A stretch of DNA of 41,096 nt from an uncultured Actinomycetes bacterium (GTDB taxonomy: Bacteria; Actinomycetota; Acidimicrobiia; Acidimicrobiales; Ilumatobacteraceae). A program made the position numbers and the translations under genes. The stretch spans positions 1 to 41,096 of the forward strand of contig CALEHE010000296.1 of assembly GCA_937876415.1 (NCBI GenBank), written 5' to 3'. A model generated the notes under the pieces. It had not been told where the DNA came from, searched no databases, and saw only the letters and a list, made by a program, of their open reading frames with translations. This document shows positions 7,136 to 16,047 of the stretch, piece by piece (within the stretch, counting starts at the first letter, position 1; each line of letters opens with the position of its first letter).

Positions 7136-8296
7136 ATGAGTCTTCGCTTCGGAATCTTCATGCCACCCATGCACAAGACGGGTATCAATCCCACTCTTGC
7201 GCTTCAACGAGATCTCAAACTTCTGGAACATCTCGATGAACTTGGATATCACGAAGCCTGGATCGGCGAGCATCACTCGGCCGGATCAGAACTCATTGCT
7301 TCTCCTGAAGTGATGATTGCTGCTGCTGCCGAGCGAACCAAATACATCAAGTTGGGAACAGGGGTGAACTCGCTTCCCTATCATCATCCATTCATGTTGG
7401 CTGACCGCATTGTCATGCTCGATCACCTCACTCGTGGTCGCATGATGTTTGGTGCTGGTCCTGGTCAGTTGACATCTGATGCGCACATGTTGGGTATTGA
7501 CCCAATGACTCAGCGTCCCCGTATGGAGCAATCGCTCGATGTGATGATGCGCTTGTTCCGTGGTGAGACCGTCACCGAACAAACCGACTGGTACACCTGT
7601 AATGAGGCAGTATTACAAATCAAGCCGTACAGTAATTTTGATATTGCGGTTGCTTCATCGGTTTCGCCTTCTGGTTCTAAATTGGCCGGAAAATATGGCG
7701 TCGGTTTGATTTCTATTGCTGCGACCGAACCGGCTGCATTCCAGATGCTTGATTACAACCTCAAGGTATGGGAAGACGAAGCGCAACGGCACGGTCATGT
7801 GGTTGATCGCTCAAAGGCCCGTCTCATGGGTCCGATGCATATTGCTGAAACCGTCGAGAAGGCCCGTGAGAATTGTCGCTATGGCCTGCAATGGATTTGG
7901 GACTATCTCGGTCACATTATTCCGTTAGGCGACCCCAATGGCCCGCCCCCGCCCACTGACATCGACGATTTCATCGATCAGGCCAATGAATCAGGTCGCA
8001 TGGTGATCGGAACTCCTGACATGGCGATTGCTCAAATTGAACGCCTGCAAGAAAAGACCGGCGGATTTGGCTGCTACTTGTTTATGGGAGCCGACATGGC
8101 CGACTGGCATCAGACCTTGCGGAGTTACGAACTCTTCGCCGAACAAGTGATTCCGCACTTCACGGGCCAATTGGCAGGACCACAAGCCAGTTACGACAAG
8201 ATCATTGGTGCGGGTAGCCGCTGGGTGGACGCCACGCTAGGTGCACAATTAACTGCAATCGCTGACTACGAAGAGCAAAAAGCCCAGCGATGCTGA
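7136..8296 (+). CDS. LLM-class flavin-dependent monooxygenase
   Basis: A 386-residue member of the bacterial luciferase-like family, which uses reduced flavin from a partner reductase to oxidise organic substrates. Typical features are the N-terminal strand RFGIFMPP, GYHEAWIGEHH near 39-49, the LGTGVNSLPYHHP segment, and RMMFGAGPGQ near 101-110. The C-terminal part has the barrel-closing FGCYLFMGADMADW. Overall it resembles limonene 1,2-monooxygenase and alkanal monooxygenase alpha chains. No reductase gene is adjacent. It lies just downstream of the PLP enzyme on the same strand, so co-transcription is plausible. Substrate unknown. Confidence 0.85.
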   Translation: MSLRFGIFMPPMHKTGINPTLALQRDLKLLEHLDELGYHEAWIGEHHSAGSELIASPEVMIAAAAERTKYIKLGTGVNSLPYHHPFMLADRIVMLDHLTRGRMMFGAGPGQLTSDAHMLGIDPMTQRPRMEQSLDVMMRLFRGETVTEQTDWYTCNEAVLQIKPYSNFDIAVASSVSPSGSKLAGKYGVGLISIAATEPAAFQMLDYNLKVWEDEAQRHGHVVDRSKARLMGPMHIAETVEKARENCRYGLQWIWDYLGHIIPLGDPNGPPPPTDIDDFIDQANESGRMVIGTPDMAIAQIERLQEKTGGFGCYLFMGADMADWHQTLRSYELFAEQVIPHFTGQLAGPQASYDKIIGAGSRWVDATLGAQLTAIADYEEQKAQRC

Positions 8297-8383
8297 CAAG
8301 GGTGATGATCGGCACAGTAAAAATCTGTGATGTTGTCGTTACCCACGTCGGTCACGAACTATGGTCAAGTTGTCGTTAACCCC

Positions 8384-8582
8384 GACCGGGAGAGTTGCGG
8401 TGCTACCGGCATCGCAACGCCGAAGGAGCAACCTCCCCGGAATCTCTCAGGCCAACGGACCGGACGGGTGAGACAACGCTGGAAATTAGACCTGTTCACA
8501 GGTCTTACCGAAGGGGAAAGTTCAACTGTCGCAAGTTGAACGAAGCTCTCAGGTCCGCCTTGGTGGAAAGACAGCGGGGGAA
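8384..8582 (+). ncRNA. Tandem glycine riboswitch
   Basis: Two glycine aptamers lie in a row in the 325-bp gap before gcvP. Aptamer I (about 8385-8464) has GGGAGAGTT, the conserved GCCGAAGGAGCAA core at 8419-8431, and AATCTCTCAGGC, with P1 closed by ACCGG/CCGG-type pairing. Aptamer II (about 8477-8576) has P1 CGCTG (8477-8481) pairing with CAGCG (8572-8576), the core ACCGAAGGGG, a clear TTCAACT/AGTTGAA hairpin, and GAAGCTCTCAGG. Glycine binding is known to switch on downstream genes of this class, here gcvP, whose start is 40 nt further on. No obvious terminator with a T-run follows, so control may act at translation. Confidence 0.93.
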
Positions 8583-8621
8583 GCACAACACGACTTTTGT
8601 CATGACCTGTTTGGAGCTTCC

Positions 8622-11483
8622 ATGCCGACGTATTCACTAGATGAACTTTTTGATCGAGACGGTTTTTCTCGTCGTCATATCGGCACTCTTGACTCTGATG
8701 ATTTGCAGGAAATGCTGCAGGTGATTGGTGTTGAATCCGTGGCCGCCCTCGTTGATCAGACCGTGCCAGAAGCGATTCGTCTACGCGATGATTTGGCATT
8801 GCCGAGTGCTCTGACTGAATCAGAAGTGACCGCCGAGTTACGGCAGATCGCGTTGATGAATCGACCGCGACGCAGTTTGATTGGCATGGGTTACACAAAC
8901 ACGATCACTCCCCCAGTTATTCGGCGCAATGTTCTCGAAAATCCGGCGTGGTACACCTCGTACACGCCGTATCAGCCAGAAATTAGTCAAGGTCGACTTG
9001 AATCGCTTTTGAACTTTCAAACCGTGATCTCTAACCTGACTGGTTTGCCAATTGCTAATGCCTCGCTTCTTGATGAAGCAACTGCGGCAGCCGAAGCAAT
9101 GACGATGGCACGGCGCGCGAGTAAATCAAAATCGCCCACTTTCTTTGTGCATCGCGATACCCATCCGCAAACGATTTCCGTCATGGCGACGAGAGCCGAA
9201 CCCCTTGGCATTGAACTCATTGTGGGCGATATTGATGCTCTAGATCCAACGAACGTTTTCGGAGCCCTCTTTTCATATCCGACCTCAACTGGTTCAATTC
9301 ACGATTGGTCGTCAACGATCGCATCAGTCAAGGCCGCGGGTGCGGTGGCAGTTGTTGTCACTGACCCTTTGGCCTGCGTGGTGTTGGCATCTCCTGGTCA
9401 ACTCGGCGCGGACATAGCGGTTGGTTCGGCCCAACGATTTGGTGTGCCGATGGGCTTCGGTGGACCACACGCCGCTTTCATGGCGACAACCGAGGCCTAC
9501 GCGCGCAGTCTGCCTGGTCGTTTGGTTGGAGTAAGCACCGATACCGAAGGTCGCCCAGCATTGCGTTTGGCGCTGCAGACACGCGAGCAGCATATTCGTC
9601 GCGAAAAAGCAACCAGCAATATCTGCACGGCTCAAGCATTGCTCGCCAATATCGCCGGCTTTTACGCCACCTGGCATGGACCAAGCGGACTGGATCGGAT
9701 AGCCCGCCGCGTTAATCGCCTGACAACGATCACTGCGCAAGCACTTCGCGCGCGTGGATTCGAATTGATACATGACAGCTGGTTTGACACGATTTCGGTG
9801 CGTGTTCCACACGGAGCGAAAGGCGTCATTGATATTGGCCGTTCGCTTGATTTGGACTTCCGTGTTGTTGATGAGTTAACGATCGGTCTCACCTTTGACG
9901 AGACGTCCACATTGGAGATTGTCGCGGATGTTCTGAGAGCATTTGGTTGCACCGACATAATGTCGCCCGAAAAATTCGACGCACCTGATGTGGGAATTCC
10001 AATGGCGCTTGTGCGCACCGATGAAATTTTGACGGCCAAGGTTTTTCACTCGTGTCAAACCGAACATGAAATGTTGCGTTACCTCCGTCGATTAGCCGAC
10101 AAAGACCTAGCGCTTGACCGAACCATGATTCCTCTTGGTTCATGCACCATGAAACTAAACGCCACAACTGAAATGGAACCCGTGACGTGGCCTGAATTTG
10201 CCAATGTGCATCCGTATGCACCACTTGATGAAGTCCAGGGTTACTTGTCTCTCATCAAGCAGCTTGAAGATATGTTGATTGCTGTCACGGGCTATGACGC
10301 CGTGAGTTTGCAACCGAATGCCGGTAGCCAAGGTGAACTCGCTGGACTGCTAGCAATCCGCGCCTACCATCGCAGCCGTGGTGATATTGAACGAACAGTT
10401 TGTTTGATTCCATCGAGCGCCCATGGAACAAATGCGGCGAGTGCCGTGATGGCCGGTATGTCAGTTGTTGTGGTGGCGTGTGATGACCGTGGAAATGTCG
10501 ACATCTCCGACCTGCAATCAAAAGTTGATGTGGCTGGAGACAACCTCGCAGCCATTATGGTGACATACCCATCAACCCATGGCGTGTTTGAAGATGGCAT
10601 CACCGATATTTGTCGCATCATTCACGAGGGCGGTGGTCAGGTCTACGTTGATGGTGCCAACTTGAACGCACTAGTTGGCCTCGCGCAGCCTGGCGTGTTC
10701 GGTGCAGATGTTAGTCACTTAAATCTGCACAAAACTTTCTGTATCCCCCATGGTGGAGGTGGCCCAGGAGTCGGACCTGTCGCGGTGCGTCAACATCTCG
10801 CTGATTTCCTACCAGGTGATCCCCTTGCTCCGATTGGTTCGCAGGCTGTTGGACCGGTGTCGGCTGCCAATTTTGGTTCGGCGAGCATCCTGCCGATTTC
10901 GTGGGCCTACATCAGGCTGATGGGTGCGAGCGGAGTCCGTCTCTCAACTGAGATGGCGATTGTGAACGCGAATTATGTAGCGCGTCGTCTCGATGCCCAC
11001 TTCCCTGTTTTGTACACAGGCACTCATGGATTCATTGCTCACGAATGCATTATTGATGTGCGCGGGATCACCAGAGATTTTGGAGTAACGGTGGACGACG
11101 TGGCAAAGCGTCTGATGGACCATGGTTTCCATGCGCCAACGATGAGTTTCCCCGTCGCCGGTACTTTGATGATTGAACCGACCGAAAGTGAAACCAAGGC
11201 TGAACTTGATCGTTTCTGCGATGCCATGGTGGCGATTCGGGTCGAGATTGATCAGATCGCCGCTGGAGTCATTGCCGTTGAAGACAGTCCCTTGCGACAT
11301 GCTCCGCACACCGTTGCCGACCTGGTTGGTGAGTGGAACCGCGCCTATCCCCGATCGGCCGGAACTCCTTCCTTGTCAGGTTCGTACGGATACCACACGC
11401 CAGTGAGTCGAATCGACGCGGCCTATGGCGACCGTAACCTGGCGTGCACCTGTGCGCCTCTTGAAGCGTATGCGTCGTCATGA
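8622..11483 (+). CDS. gcvP: Glycine dehydrogenase (decarboxylating), P protein
   Basis: Full-length 953-residue fused-type P protein of the glycine cleavage system. It decarboxylates glycine and passes the aminomethyl group to lipoylated H protein. The N-terminal half starts [16 protein letters not shown] and contains [16 protein letters not shown]. The C-terminal half carries the PLP lysine Lys704 in LNLHKTF, followed by the glycine-rich loop [16 protein letters not shown] lies 6 nt before the ATG. The gene directly follows the tandem glycine riboswitch. Its partners gcvH and gcvT are on the opposite strand in a separate operon 0.5 to 4 kb away, so only P is directly glycine-gated. Confidence 0.97.
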   Translation: MPTYSLDELFDRDGFSRRHIGTLDSDDLQEMLQVIGVESVAALVDQTVPEAIRLRDDLALPSALTESEVTAELRQIALMNRPRRSLIGMGYTNTITPPVIRRNVLENPAWYTSYTPYQPEISQGRLESLLNFQTVISNLTGLPIANASLLDEATAAAEAMTMARRASKSKSPTFFVHRDTHPQTISVMATRAEPLGIELIVGDIDALDPTNVFGALFSYPTSTGSIHDWSSTIASVKAAGAVAVVVTDPLACVVLASPGQLGADIAVGSAQRFGVPMGFGGPHAAFMATTEAYARSLPGRLVGVSTDTEGRPALRLALQTREQHIRREKATSNICTAQALLANIAGFYATWHGPSGLDRIARRVNRLTTITAQALRARGFELIHDSWFDTISVRVPHGAKGVIDIGRSLDLDFRVVDELTIGLTFDETSTLEIVADVLRAFGCTDIMSPEKFDAPDVGIPMALVRTDEILTAKVFHSCQTEHEMLRYLRRLADKDLALDRTMIPLGSCTMKLNATTEMEPVTWPEFANVHPYAPLDEVQGYLSLIKQLEDMLIAVTGYDAVSLQPNAGSQGELAGLLAIRAYHRSRGDIERTVCLIPSSAHGTNAASAVMAGMSVVVVACDDRGNVDISDLQSKVDVAGDNLAAIMVTYPSTHGVFEDGITDICRIIHEGGGQVYVDGANLNALVGLAQPGVFGADVSHLNLHKTFCIPHGGGGPGVGPVAVRQHLADFLPGDPLAPIGSQAVGPVSAANFGSASILPISWAYIRLMGASGVRLSTEMAIVNANYVARRLDAHFPVLYTGTHGFIAHECIIDVRGITRDFGVTVDDVAKRLMDHGFHAPTMSFPVAGTLMIEPTESETKAELDRFCDAMVAIRVEIDQIAAGVIAVEDSPLRHAPHTVADLVGEWNRAYPRSAGTPSLSGSYGYHTPVSRIDAAYGDRNLACTCAPLEAYASS

Positions 11484-11507
11484 AGATGATTCGGTAGTTT
11501 GGACGCC

Positions 11508-11981
11508 ATGGCTACCAAAAAGACCGCCCCCAAATCTGAGCCAACAGTCGACGCCTCGTCCTACTCGGCAATTCCGGGTGTGAATGATTTATTGGCTCTG
11601 TTAGGTGGCGCCAATCCGTTGATGGCGCTCGGGCGCATGGTTGAAACCGTGATGCAAGTTACTGGTGACATTGTGCAATCAATTGGAACATTCAACGACA
11701 CAATGTCTGAACTCAACAAAGTTGCTCATCGAGTCAACGCGCTTTTGGATGAAATCGAAGGTCCGGTCGCCGAAATTGTGCCTCTTGTACAAGCATCTGC
11801 AAAGCAGGCGAAATCAACTCTGAAAAAGGTAGATGGTGTGATTAATCAAATCGGCACCCTGCCAGCTGACGTCTCAAAGGCCGTGTCGACTCTCGGAGAT
11901 CTTGCCGGACGGCTTGGTCCTCTTGCTCAGTTTGCCGAAGTCGCTGGCGGGATGTTCGGCACCAAATCAAGTACAAGCTGA
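11508..11981 (+). CDS. Helical phasin-like protein, uncharacterised
   Basis: A 157-residue protein from the ATG at 11508; a TTG three codons earlier is less likely. It has a short Lys/Ala/Pro N-terminus, a hydrophobic stretch (VNDLLALLGGANPLMALG), and then a long amphipathic helical region with regular heptad-like spacing (MSELNKVAHRVNALLDEIEG), ending in a glycine-rich hydrophobic tail. It has no enzymatic motif. The composition recalls phasins and other granule- or membrane-surface proteins, but that is resemblance only. It starts 24 bp after gcvP and ends before a terminator-like hairpin, so it probably shares the gcvP transcript and its glycine control. Confidence 0.6.
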   Translation: MATKKTAPKSEPTVDASSYSAIPGVNDLLALLGGANPLMALGRMVETVMQVTGDIVQSIGTFNDTMSELNKVAHRVNALLDEIEGPVAEIVPLVQASAKQAKSTLKKVDGVINQIGTLPADVSKAVSTLGDLAGRLGPLAQFAEVAGGMFGTKSSTS

Positions 11982-12007
11982 ATCGGCGTTTGGCTAAATC
12001 AATGTCT

Positions 12008-12038
12008 GGCGCGTTGTAAACGTACGCCTTTATTTCTT
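12008..12038 (+). terminator. Probable intrinsic terminator of the gcvP unit
   Basis: GGCGCGTT (12008-12015) pairs with AACG-TA-CGCC (12019-12028) across a 3-nt loop with a 2-nt bulge. The stem is followed by the T-rich tract TTTATTTCTTT on the plus strand. It lies 27 bp after the phasin-like stop codon. The T-tract overlaps the 3' end of the convergent gcvT gene. It is read as a plus-strand terminator; the minus strand has no T-run after the stem. Confidence 0.5.
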
Positions 12039-13079
12039 TGCGACAAACGGCAGATCAACAATTCGGCCAGGAAGTTCACTGCCGCGAACATCGATTGCAA
12101 CCACGTCTCCTACTTTGTAGGACGGATCAACCAGCGCGAGAGCGATTCCGTGTTCAAGAATTGGTGAGTAGTTTCCGCTCGTGACGACGCCGACGACTTT
12201 GCCATCACAAACCACGTTGCACTCAGCACGCGGTGGTCGACGGCCGTCGGTCGAAATTCCGCGTAAGACCCGCGAAACTCCGGTTTGCTTTTCATGTGCC
12301 AACGTAGAACGACCAATGAAATCACCTTTGGTCCATGAGACGACCCATTCCAGGTTCGCCTGCATCGTGGTGATGCCATGGCCAAGTTCATGTCCATGCA
12401 GAGGTAATCCTGCTTCAAGCCGCAAAGTGTCACGAGCGCCAAGGCCCGACGGCTGTACACCGGCTTCAAGTAACGCTTTCCACAATGCAGTGGCGTACGA
12501 ATTCTCGATAGCAATTTCAATTCCCTGCTCACCGGTGTAGCCGGTACCCGCAACTGTGCAGATAACACCGTTCCACGTGCATTGAGTCACCCTAAATTTT
12601 CCGACCGCCGCCGCTTCAGGGAAAAAGGTCGCAACCTTTTCACGTGCGTTCGGTCCCTGCACCGCGAGTACAGCACGAGTTGCAGTGGTGTCGACTCCGC
12701 CGATCGCGGCGATGACATCATCAGTGTTTGATGCATTGGGCATGACATCAAAAACCTGATCAGCAATCCACCACACAATGATGTCATCGAGTACCGAGGC
12801 ATTAGTCGGGTCAAGTAAATGGGTGTACTGTGCCCGGCCTGGCGCAATTTTGTTGAGGTCGTTGGTGAGCGATTTCTGCAAGATGTCAAATGCGTGAGCA
12901 CCTTCAACGCGAACAGTTCCGAGGTGGGACACATCAAAGACCACCGCGTCATGGCGACAAGCCAGATGTTCAGACAAAGTTCCGCCGGCATATTGCAGGG
13001 GCATATCCCAGCCACCGAAAGGAGTCATTCGAGCATCTAAGGCCCGATGTTCAGCATCGAGTGGCGAGTATTTGAGCAT
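12030..13079 (-). CDS. gcvT: Aminomethyltransferase, glycine cleavage T protein
   Basis: Transfers the methylene group from aminomethyl-H protein to tetrahydrofolate. The 349-residue protein begins MLKYSPLDAEHRALDARM. It has the folate-binding core FGGWDMPLQYAGGTLSEH, VFDVSHLGTVRV, the TGYTGEQGIEI segment, GLGARDTLRLEAGLPLHGHE, and the C-terminal barrel VVTSGNYSPILEHGIALALV. The ATG overlaps the TGA of the preceding merR gene by one base (TGATG), implying translational coupling. It is the last gene of the pgsA-gcvH-FHA-ftsR-BFN-merR run. A TTG one codon upstream is a less likely start. Confidence 0.95.
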   Translation of the reverse strand: MLKYSPLDAEHRALDARMTPFGGWDMPLQYAGGTLSEHLACRHDAVVFDVSHLGTVRVEGAHAFDILQKSLTNDLNKIAPGRAQYTHLLDPTNASVLDDIIVWWIADQVFDVMPNASNTDDVIAAIGGVDTTATRAVLAVQGPNAREKVATFFPEAAAVGKFRVTQCTWNGVICTVAGTGYTGEQGIEIAIENSYATALWKALLEAGVQPSGLGARDTLRLEAGLPLHGHELGHGITTMQANLEWVVSWTKGDFIGRSTLAHEKQTGVSRVLRGISTDGRRPPRAECNVVCDGKVVGVVTSGNYSPILEHGIALALVDPSYKVGDVVAIDVRGSELPGRIVDLPFVAKK

Positions 13080-13576
13080 CAACCGATCTTACGTAGATCG
13101 GTCACTACGGGTTCGACAAGTTGTGGGTACAAGGCGATTAATTGACCATCAACCTGATCCTTGACTTGAGCCAGAGGCAAAAGGTTCAGTACACCTTGAC
13201 CCCGCCGAACCACATCAATGAGGTCATCACCTTGGCATAAAATCACTGACGATCCACTAATCACAAGATGGGCCGAGGTGATATCTGCTTGCTCTTGTTG
13301 GCCGAGATAGTTGAAAACTTCGCGAACTGATTCCAGTTTGATTCCGGCATCGAGCAAGCTTTTGACCACTCGCAGTTCAAGCAAGTTGCGATAACTGTAA
13401 TGACGACGACTGCCGCTTCCGGTGGCCTCATGAACGTCCGGACGCACCAATTGGGTGCGAGCCCAGTAATCGAGTTGCCGATAGGTAATGCCGACGATGT
13501 CACAGGCTTGGGTTCCACTAAAGGTCGAGGTCTGTGCGGTCATGTTTGGCAGGGTACGGCGCTCAGCGACAACCAT
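13079..13576 (-). CDS. MerR-family regulator, Rv1830-like
   Basis: A 165-residue transcription factor. After a loose N-terminus, the MerR winged helix-turn-helix runs from about residue 20 (FSGTQACDIVGITYRQLDYW) through LVRPDVHEATGSGSRRHYSY to the helical region NLLELRVVKSLLDAG. The C-terminal part (ILCQGDDLIDVVRRGQG, LNLLPLAQVKDQVDG) is the effector or dimer domain and lacks the cysteines of metal-sensing MerRs. By position and sequence it matches the second MerR of the mycobacterial gcvH-garA neighbourhood. The ATG is preceded by GAGAG about 5 nt upstream. The stop overlaps the gcvT start. Target genes are not visible here. Confidence 0.85.
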   Translation of the reverse strand: MVVAERRTLPNMTAQTSTFSGTQACDIVGITYRQLDYWARTQLVRPDVHEATGSGSRRHYSYRNLLELRVVKSLLDAGIKLESVREVFNYLGQQEQADITSAHLVISGSSVILCQGDDLIDVVRRGQGVLNLLPLAQVKDQVDGQLIALYPQLVEPVVTDLRKIG

Positions 13577-13621
13577 CAACTCTCATGGCATAGTCGTCTT
13601 GAGAAAAACTGTTATCCCTGC

Positions 13622-14179
13622 TCAGGACTGGAAATCCTCGGGGTTAATGCTGTCAATGAAGTCACGGAATTCGTCGACAAGGTCATCAGTTGCTAAATCT
13701 TCTTCGAGGCTGTCGTCAAGATCGTCTGATTCGTTGAGATCATCATCCAATTCGTCTCCATGTGGAACGAGTTTGCCCGCGACGTTAAGTACTTCGCCTT
13801 CGCAATAAATCGTGCAACCAGCCCGCACCGCGACGGCAATGGCGTCAGATGGCCGACTTGAAACGACGACCGGGCCAGATCGCGACTGCAGATGTAACTC
13901 CGCAAAAAAGATCCCCTCATTCACTTCAGTAATGACGACTTTGTCAAGGACCGCTCCGAGGGCCCCAAAAATGTTGACGATCAAATCGTGAGACAGTGGA
14001 CGAGTGGTCTCGCGACCCTCCATAGCCCACTGGATGCTCGCGCCTTCAGGGTGCCCGATATAAATCGGTAGTAAACGACGTTCACCACTGCGTTCACGAA
14101 GAAAAACCACGGGAATATTGCCGGCAATATCTCGACGCACGCCGACGAGTTCCATTGGGGCGAGTTCGGAAGAGGCCAT
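13622..14179 (-). CDS. Bifunctional nuclease family protein (DUF151/BFN)
   Basis: A 185-residue protein with the BFN domain in its first 130 residues: MELVGVRRDIAGNIPVVFLRE, RRLLPIYIGHPEGASIQWAM, HDLIVNIFGALGAVLDKVVI and RPSDAIAVAVRAGCTIYC. BFN proteins are known in plants and bacteria as DNases/RNases, and the mycobacterial homologue (Rv1829) lies between the same two MerR genes. The C-terminal 50 residues are strikingly acidic, with runs of Asp, Glu and Leu (DDDLNESDDLDDSLEED), a low-complexity tail beyond the domain. It is downstream of ftsR and 45 bp before merR. Confidence 0.9.
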   Translation of the reverse strand: MASSELAPMELVGVRRDIAGNIPVVFLRERSGERRLLPIYIGHPEGASIQWAMEGRETTRPLSHDLIVNIFGALGAVLDKVVITEVNEGIFFAELHLQSRSGPVVVSSRPSDAIAVAVRAGCTIYCEGEVLNVAGKLVPHGDELDDDLNESDDLDDSLEEDLATDDLVDEFRDFIDSINPEDFQS

Positions 14180-14236
14180 AAACCGATGGTACTCCCCCAG
14201 ATGCCCGTGGCTAATTGTAGACAGTGTTAATTCTGA

Positions 14237-15145
14237 TTAACGCGAATCGCGGAGAGGCGCCACGGCGCGGGCGACCAAGATGGCGCGTAATCGGCCGCCT
14301 AGATCGCTGAGATCATCGAGCAGATTATTCGACTCTTGGCGCGACTCGGGTGAACGACGCCGCAAGACCGGCAGCACTCGTTGTTCAAACAATCCTGCTT
14401 CACGTTCGGCCGAAATCTTCCAGGCCTTGAGGTGGCGCACGTCAAAGCCCGCTTCGGCGAATCCGCGAGCGACTTCGGCAACCGCTAGATCGTGCTCATC
14501 GAAGAGCCCTTGGTTGCCCACCTGACGAGCTGCCACGAGGTGGAAACTTTCAAGATCTTTCAATATGGCTTCGTCGAGTCCCGAAAGTTCGAGCAGTTCG
14601 GCACGACTGTACGTCGCCGGACGACCAACCGCGTCTGAAGGGTCGGGCAACGCGGGACGGCGTACGACATTTTGACTTTGGAGTTCGGTCACGATGGGGA
14701 ATGCTTTGGGACCGCGTGAAGCCGGATGAGTCTTGGTGCTAGGAATAACGGAGGTGTCTTCGTCGCCATCAAGTTCAACTGTTTCTTGCGCCGCCATCTC
14801 TTGATCCGACAATACATTTTTGATGCCGCGTGGTTCTGGACGTTGCGAACCTTTACGTTGCGGTTCTGGACGTTCGACACCTGTCGGTGGTGTGTCCAGA
14901 CGATCTTTGATGACGCGCAAGGGAAGAAACTTGTCCTTTTGCTCAGTCAAGATGTAGCGCAGACGTTCAACATCATCGTCGTAAAATTTGCGATAACCCG
15001 AAGCCGTCCGCTCAGGAACGATTAACCCTTGGCTTTCCAGAAAACGAATCTTTGAAATCGTGATATCTGGGAACTCCTCAAGAAGAAGTCCAAGTACCTC
15101 ACCGATGGACAGGTATGGACGTTCAGCAGTGGTCCGCTGAGTCAC
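14237..15145 (-). CDS. ftsR: MerR-family regulator, FtsR/Rv1828-like
   Basis: A 302-residue protein with an N-terminal MerR helix-turn-helix (YLSIGEVLGLLLEEFPDITI, SKIRFLESQGLIVPERT, GYRKFYDDDVERLRYILTEQ). A long disordered linker rich in Pro, Arg and Thr follows at about 85-175. A second helical module (YSRAELLELSGLDEAILKDL and AEVARGFAEAGFDVRHLKAW) lies in the C-terminal half. Homologues include mycobacterial Rv1828 and corynebacterial FtsR, which controls ftsZ and cell division; that role here is inferred. The GTG start overlaps the TGA of the FHA gene (GTGA), so the two are translationally coupled. Confidence 0.88.
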   Translation of the reverse strand: MTQRTTAERPYLSIGEVLGLLLEEFPDITISKIRFLESQGLIVPERTASGYRKFYDDDVERLRYILTEQKDKFLPLRVIKDRLDTPPTGVERPEPQRKGSQRPEPRGIKNVLSDQEMAAQETVELDGDEDTSVIPSTKTHPASRGPKAFPIVTELQSQNVVRRPALPDPSDAVGRPATYSRAELLELSGLDEAILKDLESFHLVAARQVGNQGLFDEHDLAVAEVARGFAEAGFDVRHLKAWKISAEREAGLFEQRVLPVLRRRSPESRQESNNLLDDLSDLGGRLRAILVARAVAPLRDSR

Positions 15146-15627
15146 GATGCGTCAACCGGCCCTAAGAAGATGAGACGAAAGCGACCGACCAAGATTTCAT
15201 CGCCTTGTTGCAGTACGACCGAATCAACACGCTGCTGGTTAACGTAGGTCCCATTCAATGAACCAGAGTCGCGTAAGACGTACTCTTGGCCGTGTTGTTC
15301 AATTTCGGCGTGACGTCGCGAGACCGAAATGTCGTCGAGCGAAATTTCACTGTCAGGATGGCGACCAAGTCGTGTCATCGAAGTACCGAGCACAAATCGT
15401 TCGCCGGCTTGAGGACCCGAGCGCACCATTAATGTGGCCGAACTTTTCGGCAAGGTACGAAGATCAATGGTGGCGTTGTCTTGCGGGCCAATTGCATCTT
15501 GTAACTGATCTACTTTGGCAATGACAACGGTCTTGTCTCCGTCTACTTCAAGGGCCGCACCACATGAGCTGCAAAAAAATGAATCACTCACGTTGCGGTG
15601 ACCACACTTTTGACAAAAAACCGACAT
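15142..15627 (-). CDS. FHA-domain protein with N-terminal zinc ribbon, GarA-like
   Basis: From the ATG at 15627 the protein has 161 residues. It starts with a zinc ribbon (Cys5, Cys8, Cys19, Cys22), then a short linker with DKTVV at 31-35. The FHA domain at 64-161 has the phosphothreonine-binding residues GRH (88-90), SRRH (103-106) and NGTYVN (125-130). Position next to gcvH and ftsR identifies it as the counterpart of GarA/OdhI. Those proteins bind and inhibit 2-oxoglutarate-dependent enzymes and respond to Ser/Thr kinases through a linker threonine. Thr33 might be such a site, but the ETTSVF motif is absent. An upstream in-frame start at 15711 would overlap gcvH by 80 bp and is rejected. 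Confidence 0.88.
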   Translation of the reverse strand: MSVFCQKCGHRNVSDSFFCSSCGAALEVDGDKTVVIAKVDQLQDAIGPQDNATIDLRTLPKSSATLMVRSGPQAGERFVLGTSMTRLGRHPDSEISLDDISVSRRHAEIEQHGQEYVLRDSGSLNGTYVNQQRVDSVVLQQGDEILVGRFRLIFLGPVDAS

Positions 15628-15631
15628 GTCG

Positions 15632-16012
15632 TCAGCCTGCCACAAATTCAGAGTAAGCAGATGCAGACAAAAGATGTGCCGCATCAAAGTTGGCCGCAAC
15701 CTCAATGTCACAGATCCAACCCTGGCCGTAGGGATCGGAGTTGATGAGGCTTGGGTCGGTGTCGAGTGCGACGTTCACTGCTGAAACCACACCAGTCACG
15801 GGTGCGTAGATGTCCGAGACCGACTTAGTCGATTCAACCTCGCTGATGGAGTCACCTGAGGTCACACTCGCTCCTAGCGTGGGTGCTTGAACGAACACGA
15901 CGTCTCCGAGAGCGTCTTGGGCAAAATCGGTAATTCCGATTCGGGCGATTGTTCCCGTGAGTTGCACCCACTCGTGATCCTTGGAGTACAACAGTTCGCC
16001 AGGCACATTCAT
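15632..16012 (-). CDS. gcvH: Glycine cleavage system H protein
   Basis: A 126-residue lipoyl carrier that shuttles the aminomethyl group between P, T and L proteins. The lipoylation lysine is Lys63 in EVESTKSVSDIYAP. The N-terminal strands (LLYSKDHEWVQLTG) and ITDFAQDALGDVVFV are typical. The length matches the family. The FHA start codon lies 4 bp after its stop, and it begins 35 bp after the pgsA-like gene. No glycine riboswitch precedes this operon, unlike gcvP. No lipoate synthesis gene (lipA, lipB) occurs in the window. Confidence 0.96.
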   Translation of the reverse strand: MNVPGELLYSKDHEWVQLTGTIARIGITDFAQDALGDVVFVQAPTLGASVTSGDSISEVESTKSVSDIYAPVTGVVSAVNVALDTDPSLINSDPYGQGWICDIEVAANFDAAHLLSASAYSEFVAG

Positions 16013-16047
16013 AACTTCATTCTAGAGGAGAATGACTGACGAAGTTC

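Noticed and set aside
8597-8606. Additional copies of the palindrome core (GTCATGAC at about 8599, 26512 and 34743)
   Set aside because: Only the inner 8 bp or less matches; short matches of this kind are expected by chance.
8365-8898. Minus-strand 177-codon frame over the leader of gcvP
   Set aside because: It covers the tandem glycine riboswitch and the gcvP start on the opposite strand, with no protein-like motif.
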